Source: Brachynemurus nebulosus
Lineage: Eukaryota; Arthropoda; Insecta; Neuroptera; Myrmeleontidae
NCBI GenBank assembly: GCA_035578155.1
Contig: JAPWDM010000011.1
Location: forward strand, 20,312,375 to 20,376,374
Direction of reading: 5' to 3'
Length of the DNA stretch: 64,000 nt
The notes beneath the pieces are model-generated. The model ran no database searches. It saw only the letters and a list, made by a program, of their open reading frames with translations, and was not told where the DNA came from. A program made the translations under genes and the position numbers. Positions 1-11,991 of this stretch are shown in pieces (position 1 is the stretch's first letter; each line of letters begins with the position of its first letter).

Positions 1-1550
1 ATTTATCATTCTCTACGTTAACCCAAACCAATAAATTCTTAAACTTCACTTCAGTTTTTATGTTAGCGTGACTACGCAGGTCCGACGAGAGAGAGAGAGT
101 GGTAGCTAAGGTTACAACCCCGGAGTCTGGGCTTAAAACGGGGGCCCGTAGCTGTCGGCAGGGGGCCTGAAAAAAATAAAGAGATTTTTTCGTCACAGAT
201 CTTTTGGAAAAAATTTTTAAAAAATTTGGCTTATTGCCAGGGTCTGTAATTATTTTCCAAATTTATTTCCAGGCCCTATGAAGACGTAAATCAGGCGGCT
301 GGTCATCACAGTGAAACGTGTTTATATTTTTGTATTTTCCAGATATAGGAAGAGTTCAAGTAGCATTAAACCATCAATTTTATTATTATTTCATGATTAT
401 GGTATGATACTTCCGGATACTTATACATACTTCCCGATTAGTTTAAGTAGCTTGGTAAATACTTAGTAGGTGCTTATAGCCCTAGACTTAGAAGTTTATA
501 CATTAATATAAAATACTAGCTTTGTTAAAATCTTTACGATATTTGCAAAATAATTCTTAAACATATTAATTAATTAAAAAAATATTTGGTATTCTATTAA
601 AAATTTTAAATGTTTTTAATATAAACTTTGATCAGAATATCGAGATGTTACAGACAGTTATGACATTGACATAACAAATTAAAATTGATAGACATAAATC
701 GAGACAGAAGAATCAAGACAAGACAACACAACAATATACATACATAAATTACGATGCCAGTGCATAGACGGAGAGACGCAATATACTTACACAGAGAGCC
801 CTAATGTCTCGTCAGCAAAGTCTTTGGTTTTGAATCTATATTGATAATTACAATTAAATTAAAGTTGTTGAGTGCCAGAAGCAGTAAGCAGCAAGTAGAT
901 TGTCTCATCATCCTCCCACTCCCATCCCCACCACTTATTGTTAGTCAATCGTAGTACGGCCGCATTCATTTAATATCTTATGTGTACATAGAGAAATCGG
1001 TGGCATGTTGTAGTATAAACTAACTGCGCTGCGATGAGTATTCTGTACACTTGCCTCGTTTGAGCCCCCTCATGCGTCCCAAAACCCCGTACCACTCCCT
1101 AATATACGCGTCACTACCTCCTCCTCCTCTTCTCTCTCTCTCGTTCGTTCGTTATGTTTGCGCGATAATACCACCACTTGATTTAGCTCTGTTTCATTTG
1201 TAGATGTACAAACATACGTGTGTGTGTGTGTGTGACAGTATATGTATATGCACATATAATTCGTGCAATAGTTGCTGAGACTGCTGACTAGTGTAGAAAC
1301 AACCAAGCAGATTTATAGCAAGGCTAGCATCAGTGCCAACCATCTGAAAGTGCAGTCAAGTTTATCATTCATATCCAATTTTATATTTGAAAAAGTGCAT
1401 CAAGTCCACTGCGGCATCGAAAATTGTGTAATTATTCAACCGAAAACCTAATTTCAGAACTTTAATTTTTAATAATAGCGCAACATTAATTAAAGCTTTA
1501 CATCACACACATCTTTTTTTATTGATTTAAATGATGTATTAAAATCTCTA
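1..1550. other. No gene seen; low-complexity DNA
   Basis: AT-rich sequence with no supportable coding region. It holds a GA run near 90-105, a CT-rich tract (CCTCCT then CTCTCT and CGTT repeats) at about 1118-1153 and a short (GT)n run at about 1217-1233. The stretch at about 1000-1400 is less AT-rich than its surroundings and not visibly repeated in the window, so it could be host single-copy DNA such as an upstream region, but no promoter or exon can be demonstrated. Confidence 0.5.
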
Positions 1551-1554
1551 GAAT

Positions 1555-1643
1555 GATACATAATAATAAAGTTTTTTCCCTTAAGGACCTACAAATAATT
1601 TGATTTGTGTGTCCTTAAGGGAAAAATTTTATTATTATGTATA
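1555..1643. repeat. Short palindromic hairpin element
   Basis: Two arms of about 33 bases around TCCCTTAAGGAC and its complement GTCCTTAAGGGA enclose a 22-base loop. Each arm ends in an ATAATAATA-type stretch next to TACAT/ATGTA. This could be a miniature inverted-repeat element or a simple hairpin; no target duplication beyond a possible TA is visible. Confidence 0.55.
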
Positions 1644-2399
1644 ATCTAGCCCACAGTACAGCTCACTCTAGAATTCAAAAGGAATTATGACTGCGAAAAT
1701 ATTTTAAAAATTGTTTTGCGCCCGATTTCTGAAACGACTTCGAGTGGTTGAAAATGGTAGGTATAAACACACAAAACGATAAATACGTTTCAAAATTTTA
1801 TACACTAATACCTCAATTTACGTCGTGGTTATGCTTCAATAAAACACGACCATCGTGCCTTCTTTTAGAAAAAAAAAAAAAAATTTCAAAAAATTTCGAA
1901 AAAAAAAATTAAAGACTCGAACCCAAAACAACACAACTTCGAAAATCTAACGACCCACAGTGAAAATTAATACTAATTCAGCAGCGACGCAACTTCGAAA
2001 AAACGCAAACCGAAACGAGGCAAAGCGAGGTAGGTATTGGTGTACTAATTTGTTTTGAAACTACGTTTTCCAAAACAGTTGGCAATATAACTCCAGTAAT
2101 TTTCATCCAACTGATTTGAAATTTTACCCGTAGCTTCTTGGATAGATTATTCAGGACGATTTTTGAAATTGGTTAGCAAATAAATCTTAATAAACAAATT
2201 AAGGTTGATTTTTTTACCAATTGTCAACATTTTATCAGACCATAGAGGTATCAGATTTTATATTCAGTTTGACAATTTTGCAATCACTATGTGATTTTTA
2301 ATCAAAACTATACACTCTCAAAACAACTTTTGTTCAAAGGTTAAAAATTTCTTTGAATTTTTTTTTTCTTGAAATCAAAGAAAATCAAAGAAAATATTT

Positions 2400-2840
2400 T
2401 TAGCGAATTTTCAGAATGAAAATTCAGCTATTACAGCAGCTCTTATGGTAAGACCTAAGCCCGGGACTATGGCAGAAATTTGTTTTGGAGCCTCTAGAAC
2501 CCGAAAATCTACTTCACTAAAATTTATATATATATATAGATATATATATATGTATTTATGTGTGTACACGATAACTCTCGAACAAAACGTTTAATGCTTA
2601 TGAAATTTGGTGTGTAGGTTTGAATTCAATTTCGCTCGCCTAAGTTCGTTAGCCAGACACATCCGATGCCACAGACCGGATATTTTGGGCATTAAAGTCT
2701 TTTTTTGTGTTTTTTGATCAGAATTTATAACTTTTTCAAAAATTTTGTTATACTATCAAAAAAATTGTAAGAAGTTATATTAGCGAGCTTTTTAAACTTT
2801 TCCTCTGTATAAACTGGTTTTCAAGAAAAATCAAAAATAA
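2400..2840 (-). repeat. Dispersed repeat with internal TA tract, copy 1
   Basis: Member of a repeat family seen several times here. Recognisable blocks in order are CCCGGGACTATGGCAGAAAT, a short (TA)n tract at 2525-2550, GATAACTCTCGAACAAAACG and TTAGCCAGACACATCCGATG. The same blocks recur in the opposite orientation near 18.5, 22.9 and 57.6 kb. No coding potential is visible. Confidence 0.7.
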
Positions 2841-4112
2841 TTTTTATATAGAGTCTCTTTTTATCGTATTATCTCTTTCTGTTGTATTGGAAAAATCCTA
2901 TTTTTATTTATTTTGATTATACACGTATTTTAAGGGTATTACTACACTTAGTACTTCTACTACCTATCATATTTCAAATTTCTTTGGATAAATATTCAGA
3001 ATAATGCCTTAATAAATTTCTACGGTTATATAAATGTAATATTATTAAATTTAATTAATTAAACTATAATATTTCTTTGATTAAATAAAATTTTAAAATT
3101 ATATTTTTGGTAGTGCACAAATAGCCTTATGCATTTGTAAACATAATATCTCTAGTATAAGTAGATTAGATCTGTTATTTTGTTTTCGAAAATTTATTTT
3201 TGCTTTCAAATTCAAATTGTAGTAGAATTGATTTTTTTTTCCTAAATACTGCACATTATTTTAATCTCTTTATTTAACACATTACGTTAAAAAATTATAA
3301 TAATATTTTTAAAATTATTAATATTTTTAATAATTTAATTATTTAAACAAATTCTTTAAATATATTTAATAATTTTTTATTTTAAAAATTCTATTGTGTC
3401 AGCGTTTTTAACCAGATAGCACCACAGGTATGTACAATACTGCCAAATTAGCTTGAATTTAAACTAATATTTCAACAATCAGAATTTCAAATCAACTCGT
3501 CTTTGTGTTGAAATGTTGACATATAGATTCGGTGCTGATATTTGACTGATATTTGAGAAAAATAGGTAATAATTCATGTTAATTTATATATTACATTTTT
3601 AAAATCAAATAGTAATTAATATTTGTCCTATTATTTGTTTTTTGTTTTGTTTTATATAGGTAAAAAATTTAAAACCACATTAAAAATTACATGAAACCGT
3701 GAAGCAAATGTTATTTATATACGAGAAGAATATAGCTAAAATAAAAAAGAAAATATAAATTCTAAACAGGCAATTATTAATAGAATTTGTCAACATAATA
3801 AGGTAAATACATATCTATTAAAAACTGTGGATTTTGTGATTGAATTTTTTCTAATAATTTGAATGTACATGTTAAAAGGTTAATATCAACAGCAATACTT
3901 TTATGTATTATAAATTCCTATTTAAAACATGGATGGTGAATTTAAAGATATAATAAGAAGAAAAAGAGAACACACAGTAAACTAAAAACTTGGATTAAGA
4001 AGGAAAACATCAACTAAGTACATGCCGGATAAGCCCTTGAATAAAGGTCCAACTTTAGTTTTGTTTCCGTGTCGAATGGTTATTTTCTTCAGCAAGAGAA
4101 TTTAAAAAGGTA
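2841..4112. other. No gene seen
   Basis: Very AT-rich DNA with poly-A and poly-T runs. No coding frame, RNA gene or clear repeat boundary is visible. Confidence 0.5.
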
Positions 4113-4116
4113 AAAT

Positions 4117-4510
4117 CGTCGGTACACAGAAAGAGTGACACAGTTCAAAAAAAAAAAAAACAGCTACTTCAATATCTCTATTCAAAAGTTTTATTATTTA
4201 CTTCAAAAGTTATCATAGTTTCGGATTTCTAAAATTTTCAAAATTTTTTTGGAGATAACCCGTTGATACTCACCTTGTATTCCAACAATAAAAATAACAA
4301 GTTAATTTTGATAACATTAAAGATTTTGATAAAAAAAATTCGCTACTTTGAAGTAAGGAAAAAACGACAAAATCGCCTTCTAGCGGTTAATTTTGGAAGT
4401 AGCAATATGTCGTTCTGGGACATAAAAATATGCAAATTTTGCTATACATTTACACAATAAACTCGAAAATGTAAATTTTTGAGTTGTGTCACTCTTTCGG
4501 TGTACCGTCG
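4117..4510. mobile_element. TIR element (MITE), about 394 bp
   Basis: Terminal inverted repeats of about 34 bases, beginning CGTCGGTACACAGAAAGAG on the left and ending CTTTCGGTGTACCGTCG on the right, with two mismatched positions and a small difference further in. AAAT lies immediately outside both ends and may be a 4-bp target duplication, though such a short word could match by chance. A 65-codon frame inside has no recognisable domain. Confidence 0.6.
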
Positions 4511-4770
4511 AAATGTTTTGTTACGTTTGGAAAATAAATTCCGTTCTAAATTTTTTTTCGTAACCGTTAAAAAATTTAGCTCAAAATATTAAATTCAGTA
4601 TTGGTAAGGCAAAGATTCTCAGTTGCGCCTCTGGTGGTAAAATTAGACCTAGTGTCAAGTAAAAATACGTATATGTTTAATTGGTGATAAAAATACACAT
4701 AATTTGTATAATAGATATTTCACCGGGCATTTCTCTCACCGGCCCTGTACATAAACGCATCTGTTATTAA

Positions 4771-4986
4771 AATACCCCTGTCGCAGCATCCTGCATAACA
4801 TAGCGAATTTCCATTTACAAAAGTACGTTTTCTTGGAAACTAGTTGATATAGAGTAATTGTAAATAAAAAAAATTTATGTGATTTTTTCGCCTCATTCCG
4901 CCAAATTTTTTTCACGAAACGTTTTCACGATATTTTTTAAAAATAAGATGTTTTGTTTTTGAGTTATCGTGCGGACACTTAGTAAA

Positions 4987-5046
<60 letters not shown>

Positions 5047-5293
5047 TTTACTAAGTGTCCGCACGATAACTCAAGAACGAAACATCTTATTTTTAAGAAA
5101 TTTTGTGAAAACGTCTACGGTTTTTTGGACATTTTTTTTGAAAAAATTTGGCGGAATGAGGCGGGAAAATCACATAAAGAAAGTTTTTTTTTATTTACAA
5201 TTACTCTATATCAACTAGTTTCCGAGAAAAACGTACTTTTGTAAATGAAAATTCGCTATGTTATGCAGGATGCTGCGACAGGGGTATTTTTTA
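4771..5293. mobile_element. Fold-back element with (TA)n loop
   Basis: Near-perfect palindrome: arms of about 215-250 bases flank a (TA)n tract at 4988-5044. The outer ends read AATACCCCTGTCGCAGCATC and its complement. The inner arms contain GAGTTATCGTGCGGACACTT and its complement, joining directly to the TA tract. The outer end sequence recurs at about 16.05, 22.9, 35.4 and 57.15 kb, so this is a head-to-head version of the dispersed repeat family. It is non-coding; the open frame crossing it only reads the TA array as Tyr-Ile repeats. Confidence 0.8.
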
Positions 5294-5299
5294 AATTCT

Positions 5300-5860
5300 T
5301 TTCAGTGCCTGGTTAAAAAAAATATTTCTTTAAACCAAAAATAGTATATTGTACAATAAGTGGGAAAAGAGGCTTATTTCTCACGAATATGAGTTTGTTG
5401 CGCGAGTGGAACAATTCGTTTGAGTGAGAAATAAGCTTTTCTTACGCATTTTACACTATACTTTTTCTACGAGCACATTTTGTTTCGTAAAATTTAACAT
5501 AAATAATTGAAATAAAATTTAAATTACTAAAATTTTTTTAAATTTATAATGTCAGTGCTAAGATGTTCAAATTTTTGCCAAAACATACTTTGAAACTATC
5601 GAAACAATAATAAATAATCAACATACATATATGTATATTTTTAGTATTATTTCTATATATTAGATATTAAACTAACGGAACAGCCTACTTTTTTATTATA
5701 TTAAGGTGTGGGAAATAATTTCCCACTGTATTTCCGCACAGTGTGGACAATTGTTAATTTTTACATATAGTTAGCCGTGCACAAAATCTTACTTTTAATA
5801 GTATAAGTAGAAAAAAAATTTTTTTTTTATTCAAAGAAAAAAATCTCGAAGAAATTTTAG
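5300..5860. other. No gene seen
   Basis: AT-rich DNA with a diverged inverted pair near 5360-5450 (AGAGGCTTATTTCTCACG and GTGAGAAATAAGCTTTTC). Nothing coding is recognised. Confidence 0.45.
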
Positions 5861-5879
5861 TGATTTGATCTTGAATATT

Positions 5880-6115
5880 AAAGTGAGTCGTGTATTCAAA
5901 CTCAGTTTAGCTGGACATTATAAGTGGTCATATGAATATTAACGTATGTCTAAATAAAAACAAAAGTTCGCCATACGTTGATAATGTTCACAAAATAACT
6001 CCTTCTCGCACCCAAGAGAGTAAAAATATGTGTGGCTGAGTGGCTCTCGAAGAGGGATCAGTAACTTAGTCGCAAAGCACTTGACTGGTTATCAAAACTT
6101 GAAGGTAATATTTGC
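5880..6115. repeat. SINE-like repeat, copy 1 (diverged tRNA head)
   Basis: Body block (AGCTGGACATTATAAGTGG, then ATGAATATTAACGTATG and GTTCGCCATACGTTGATAAT) followed by a decayed tRNA-like head at about 6053-6110. It aligns block by block with the copies at 9.82-10.07 kb and 19.93-20.31 kb. The body-then-head order matches the better-preserved copy at 20 kb and suggests that units were once in tandem. Confidence 0.6.
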
Positions 6116-6300
6116 CCACTTATAAAAATTTTCAGTTTGATTATATAATTATGTCAAACAATAAAATTCAACATAATAAAAATTTAAGAAGAAGGAAAGC
6201 TGAATATGAATGTCTCTGTATACTTTAATTCTCTGTTTTCATTTATTTAATACTAGGAATATACAAGAAATGACGAAAAACCATATTTTGTGAACATATA

Positions 6301-7234
6301 GGGGACGGACGGGCAAGAAGGATATGCTAATTTGATCTCTAAAAAAAAGTATGAGATTATAACAAAATTATTTATTTATCTCAAGATAACAAGTCTTCAG
6401 TTACTTAAGATTAATAAAGTAAACAGAAAATTAACAAAAATTCTTATCTTACCACATTAAAAATCACTTGAAAAAAATATTGCAATTATTCTTTTTGACC
6501 TACTAGGGTGGGTAAAATGAATATCTTGGACGAGCAAAACTAATAGTAATAAAAATTAATTAATATCGAAAAAGGAGGACGACGACGATCGGAAAGGGAA
6601 GATCGACCTGTGTATAAAGAACACGCTTCATGGAGCCATTCCTGGCAAAAATTATACTGTATCCAGTCTTCTATTGCGGATATACTTGTATGTATTTTTC
6701 TTGACAGACAGTATAAAAATAATTATCTTTTTGATTTTCTTTGATTGGCTCTATCTTTTTTAAATGAATTTTCTTTTCTTTTTCATTGGAAGATCCGAGA
6801 TTATTTAAAACAATTTTCCTTTTGACTAAAGAAGCTTCATTTTATTATTCATTTTGCCTGACTTCATTTTGCCCGCCAAACACATTTTTAACTAACTTAA
6901 CCTACAATTACAAACTAATAGATTCAAATTAAATACGAGCACAAATTTGTTGGTCATAATGATCATACAAATTACAGAAATCATTAAAACTGCAATACAC
7001 AAAGGAATAATTTGTAAGTTACTTACTTTTATTTATTGACTTTTTGCTCGTCAAAACAGTTTTTCGACCACTAAACACGTAAATAAACTACAGTGCCTCC
7101 TTTTGACAAATGATCCCATTAAGTGCAAAGTGAAGAAGCAGATGACATTGGATCCGAATCAATCATACATCTAACTAGCTTAATTAGGCTATTATTCTTT
7201 TTGCCCGACCTCTCCGTCTTGCCCGTCCGTCCCC
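6301..7234. mobile_element. TA-flanked MITE, 934 bp, GGGGACGG ends
   Basis: Inverted termini GGGGACGGACGGGCAAGA and the complement TCTTGCCCGTCCGTCCCC, flanked on both sides by TA. A TA duplication is the signature of the Tc1/mariner/pogo group. No transposase reading frame is recognised, so the element is non-autonomous. The motif TTTTGCCCG or a close variant occurs several times in its right half. Confidence 0.8.
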
Positions 7235-7236
7235 TA

Positions 7237-7990
7237 GTCTTACTTTCCACAATAATACATTTATGTACATAAAAGATGGCTCAATAAATTGGATCTATTT
7301 AGCCATAAACAATAATAAATAAAATATATTTGACGCAACAGTATTGAATTATGGTGAATGCAATGCCGTACAAATCTCCCGTTCATCCAGGACGAATGCC
7401 ATTGTTATCATTTTCATTAAGGAATTGAAATATCTTTCTCAACAAGATGTGAAACATTTAAGATATTTAAAACAATACACACAGTTATATTCCAATGCAC
7501 ACACACACACACATACATATATATGGTGAGATATGGAACAGCAGCAGTATATGTATACATACGTTCGTTATCCGTATTTTGGATGACTCCCAACAGACAA
7601 ACGAATCAACCAAACTAACTGTATGTACAACTGTACAACATAATATGACATGACTGAATCGTTCGTTCCATGTTTCTGGTGCCAGAAGATAGGTACAAGT
7701 AAACCAAATGAATATAAATATACACTTCGACCGGGTGTAGCGAAAATTTCCTGCATATCTTCGGATGCGACCGTACCTTTATTCTTGACGTTACTAAACT
7801 AGCGTCGACCATCAGCAACAAATCAGAATAATACTATTCATGTAGCCACTAACATATTATTTTCTTCGCTCATCAGCTGCATTTTTGGGAAAAATAGACT
7901 TGTGTAGTGGGAGCGCTTGAGCCAAATCACTCAAGGATACAAAAATTGTAGTTACGTATCTACCAAAAAGGACAAATAACATATTGTAAT
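7237..7990. other. No gene seen
   Basis: AT-rich sequence with a short (CA)n run at about 7498-7513. The two overlapping minus-strand frames at about 7570-7820 show no domain or intron signals and are taken as chance. Confidence 0.45.
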
Positions 7991-8120
7991 TATTTTTCAC
8001 TAGTCCTATACCCACCCGATGGTATTTACCATCGGCAACACCTCAGGATGTGAGTCAGTGTCAAAGATTTATTAAATTTTATTTATTTTTATAGGCCCAC
8101 ATAGGCCCAAACCGCTGGGC

Positions 8121-8645
8121 CTAGAAACGTGAAATTTTGAACAGGGATTTCTTATGTAACGTACATGAGCACTAAGAAAGAAGTTTTGGAAATTCATCCC
8201 CTAAGGGAGTAAAATAAGGATTGAAAGTTTTTATAGAAATCTGTAATTTTTTTAGATAGAAATATGGAAATTTTTGTTAGGTTACTGGTTTGAACACAGA
8301 AATTCCAGTGCTTTTAAAAATTAATCCTTCAGGGCTTAGGGAGTTGAAACAGGGGAGGAAACTTTAAATGGAAGTCTGTCACCTAGAAACGTGAAATTTT
8401 GCACAGGGATTCATCATATAACGTAGGTAAGCACTAAGAAGGGATTTTTGGAAATTCACCCCCTAAGGGGGTAAAATACGGGATAAAAATTTTCATAGAA
8501 ATCTGTAATTTTTTTACTTAGAAAAATGTATGGAAATTGGTGTTAGGCTACTGGATTGAACACAAAAGTTTCAGTGCTTTCAAAAATTCATCCCTTAGGG
8601 GGTTGAAACAGGGGAAGAAACTTTAAATGGAACATTAGAATTTAC
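8121..8645. repeat. Two tandem 262-bp units in a Helitron-like element
   Basis: A block beginning CTAGAAACGTGAAATTTT starts at 8121 and again at 8383, so the period is 262 bp. Both units contain a CCCCTAAGGG-type segment and end in GGAAACTTTAAATGGAA or a variant. The pair lies upstream of a Helitron-type 3' end and is probably internal to that element. Confidence 0.75.
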
Positions 8646-9531
8646 AATTAGAAATGTGGAAACTGATACGGTATGGTATTCTGGTGATTTTAAAGTTGTT
8701 AAAAATTCATTGTTTAACGTTTATAAATGCGAAATTGAGTTTTTTGATTTGTTTGTTTGTTCATTTGACTTGCTTTTACGCTTCAACGACTTAACCAGTC
8801 AACTTAAAATTTTGCACAGACATAGCTTGGGAGACGGAGACGGTTATAGGCCATCTTTTAAGCCGGGAAAATAAATAATTTCCGAGGGAAAATCTATGAC
8901 AATTATGACAGTTAAAAGACGGATTATTGGTTTCAAACTTTGAGTATTGTTAACACAGGGGTTGGAAAAGAACTTAGACGACTTTTTAGCCTGGGAAAAC
9001 ATCTCATTCCTGTGGGGAATCTCATTTATGTGGAAAATGAAACAAATGAATTAAATGAAACAAAAAATATTCCTAGAGTTTGTTTGAACTCTGTTTGTTA
9101 GCAGATAAAACGATATACAGCGATAAACATAGGTTTTTACACCGAGAAAGTATCTGCTTCCCGAGGGAAAATGTTTTTAAAATGAAACAATGAAATAATG
9201 ACAACTGACTGTTAAAAAAATAGAAAATTGATTTTAAATATTGCATGTTATTTACAGCGGGGATAGAAAGGAACACAGACTACTCTCTCGGCTGAGAGAA
9301 TATCTGAATCTTGTAAGAAGTCTTATTCCCGTGGGAAAGTATATTTAAAACGGATCACTGACTTCATTCCAACTTTGCCTATTGTTAAAACAATGTTATA
9401 GTCTAATTTTTGCCTGGAGAAAACATTTTATTTCTGTGGGAAAATTAAAAAGTACTTTTTATACTTTTAAACTAGATGTCATAATTTCAAACGCCACGAA
9501 TGGAAGGTCTGAGTGGGTTCCAGCACACATT

Positions 9532-9675
9532 ACGCCGTCACAAGTATGGGCACACCTTGACTCAAGGTGTGTCCACACTTTTGACGCGGTACTGTATTTA
9601 ATGTTTTGATACATTGCGTGTCAAAAGTATGGGCACCCCTTGGGTTTAAATTTACCCATACTTTTGACGACGTAG
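9532..9675. repeat. Paired hairpins inside the Helitron-like element
   Basis: Two adjacent palindromes use the same word: 9533-9587 (GTCACAAGTATGGGCACACC with complement) and 9618-9671 (GTCAAAAGTATGGGCACCCC with complement). This looks like a small inverted-repeat element, or two, nested in the Helitron-like repeat. Confidence 0.55.
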
Positions 9676-9819
9676 AGTGGACTAAAACCACCTTAGTTCT
9701 ATTGCAACGCGGGCGAAGCCGCGGGTAAGTGCTAGTCTTAAATAATTTACTTTTTAAAATTATTCATTTAGTTCCCTAGCGAAATGTTATTAAATAGAAA
9801 CCTATAACAATAACAATCG

Positions 9820-10070
9820 ATAACCTAGTGGTAAGACGCTTCACCGGTTTTTAAGAATTCTAGGTTTGACTTCGAATCCAATTTGATAATTTTTCAATTA
9901 TGATTCAAAAAAGTGATTTGATCATAAGCATATACCAAAGTATTATAAATCGTGTGTTCCAATTTAAATTCAAGTAGTTTTAGATTAAAAGTGAGTAGAT
10001 GAGAATTAACGTATTTTTAAATATAAACAAAAGTTCACCGTACTTGATTGTATTCACAAATTCATCGATA
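9820..10070. repeat. SINE-like repeat, copy 2
   Basis: A decayed tRNA-like head at 9820-9888 (ACCTAGTGGTAAGACGCTT, later a TTCGAATCC B-box-like word) is followed by TTTGATAATTTTTCAA and then the family body (GAGAATTAACGTATTTTTAA, GTTCACCGTACTTGAT). The head-then-body order supports a tRNA-derived SINE unit. Confidence 0.6.
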
Positions 10071-10079
10071 ATTAAATTT

Positions 10080-10785
10080 ATCCTCATACTGTATTTATAT
10101 TCTATTCAAGATCTAAAAATTTTATTACAGGAAAAATAATATTCTTGATAGGTAATTATTATATATAAGTCATCATACCTACCAAAAAATTATAATTATT
10201 GTCAAAAATACTTTACAATTTATTGTCTTGTATAGTTTCTAGTATAACCATATATTGCTACGCCTGAAACATCCTGTACAAATAGGATCATTTCCATCAA
10301 CTAACTCTTATGTTGTGCGGTAATTTTACTACTGCAATGACAACAATATAATGCAATTGTAAATGTGCTTTCATATCGTTATGATACTTCATACGTACGT
10401 ACCTACAATCATATATATCAACCACGGACTGTAGTATGTGTGTACATACATACTGTGTAGCCGTACCACAATATACAGGACATATTGGTTCCTATACTAC
10501 TGTACTACTGTCGTATGTAGTACCTGCTAGCAAGCAGTAAGTACCTATATAGGTTCCACAACGTACTTTAGTATTTAGGTGCAGTGCAAATGTGTGTTTC
10601 AAGTAACATTTTAATCCCTTTATATCTTTACTCTCAAATAAATATCGATATATACACCTGCAATCACGGATTCAATTCAATAGAACAACAAATGTAGAAT
10701 GCTAAATTTTTCACGCTAATGTTAGAATTAATATTTGAATTTTTTTCTAAATATAGAGGTGAATATAAATTCTAGATTTACAAAG
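10080..10785. other. No gene seen
   Basis: AT-rich DNA with partial self-similarity such as TACTACTGTACTACTGTCG near 10500. No repeat boundary or coding frame is supported. Confidence 0.45.
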
Positions 10786-10792
10786 GTACATA

Positions 10793-11042
10793 TCGCGCAT
10801 ACTCTTTCTCAACCTCGTATATCAAAAACTGCATGTTTTAGGACACACAAAAAACATTAAATATTTTATTTATATGTATACTTATCTATATATATTTATA
10901 TATGTAGGTAGCCGACATCAAAGGGTGTAATAATTAGCATAAATCTTAAGTTCATAATGATGAAAACACAGATTTAAATACGTTTTTTTGTGTCCAAAAG
11001 TTGGGACTTTTCAAATACGAGGTTGAGAAAGAGTACGCGCGA
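10793..11042. mobile_element. TA-flanked MITE, 250 bp
   Basis: Inverted termini TCGCGCATACTCTTTCTCAA and the complement TTGAGAAAGAGTACGCGCGA, continuing into CCTCGTAT, with TA on both outer sides. This indicates a non-autonomous Tc1/mariner-group element. No coding sequence is seen. Confidence 0.75.
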
Positions 11043-11991
11043 TATACTTGATCTTTGAATTTTGGTTAAGTACCTCGAACAAATAAACTTTCAACATGTT
11101 ACCTTCAAATTAAGTGATACCTGATTTTGCAAACCGCTTCATTTATTTGATCCAACTTTCCTCATAGGGTAAAGATATTCTAACAGTAAATGAAGTAGGA
11201 TTAATATTATAATAAAAGGGGGGCCACTAGTGTGACATTTTGAACAAATTTTGAAATTTTTTTTAAATGTTTCGATAGTCTATACCTTTAAAAATAACAT
11301 ACTAAAATTTCAAGTACATATCTCAAATAGTTTTTGAGTTACGGCCATCCGAAGAGCGGATTCTGATTTTCATTGTTAACTTTGAGGTATTGAGAAATGT
11401 ATAAAGGTTGATAGTTCGGGAGTTTCTGGACGTGGCTGTCAGTTACATGTTGTGGAGAAGCTAGACCCTGGCACATTTAAACGACTCATCTAGTTTTACT
11501 ATAACCGTTATAGTGAGTACATCGTAAATAATTTTAGTAAAAATTCTCAGTGATTAAAACTAAAAGATAAAGAAAAATTACATTTTTCAAATTTGCTGCA
11601 GTTATAACGCGAAGACAAATCATCCGATTGATTTGATTCTTATTGCAGCTCCTTTTATATATGTTTCTTCGTGCCATGAATCTCCAGTTTTCCGATCAAA
11701 TAAAAAATGCAATTTTTGCAGGCCGAAAATCATCAAATTTTCGCGCAAATTTTGTAACTTTTTCTAAAAAAACTCCGCCATTTTTTTAAATTTCAACTTC
11801 ACACTTCGATTGAAGTTCATGGCACGCAATGCCTTCTATTTGATAGGCTTTTTGGTTATTTTGATTTCAGGCACTGTGCAGGTCGCTACCACTGCAGTAG
11901 TGGGGGAACTTTTTTTGGAGCCTTGGAAGATCGCGAAAAACTCACTGAATTTTCAATTTTTTGGTCCAAAAATTTTATCATGAATTTATTA

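Larger units (their letters stand above)
8000..9735 (+). mobile_element. Helitron-like non-autonomous element
   Basis: The 3' end is diagnostic: a CGCGG-GCGAAG-CCGCG hairpin at 9708-9723, then GGTAAGTG and the terminal CTAG (9732-9735), followed by T. Helitrons typically end in a short hairpin about ten bases before CTRR and insert between A and T. Internal sequence at 8735-8870, with repeated TTTG near its start, resembles the leader repeats of many insect Helitrons. The 5' end is not defined; TCCTATACCC near 8005 is one candidate. No Rep/helicase coding is present. Confidence 0.6.

Noticed and set aside
4969..5244. 91-codon frame with Tyr-Ile repeats
   Set aside because: It is translation of the (TA)n loop and arms of a palindromic element; the same applies to the Tyr-Ile frames at 16.6, 18.7, 23.1 and 54.2 kb.
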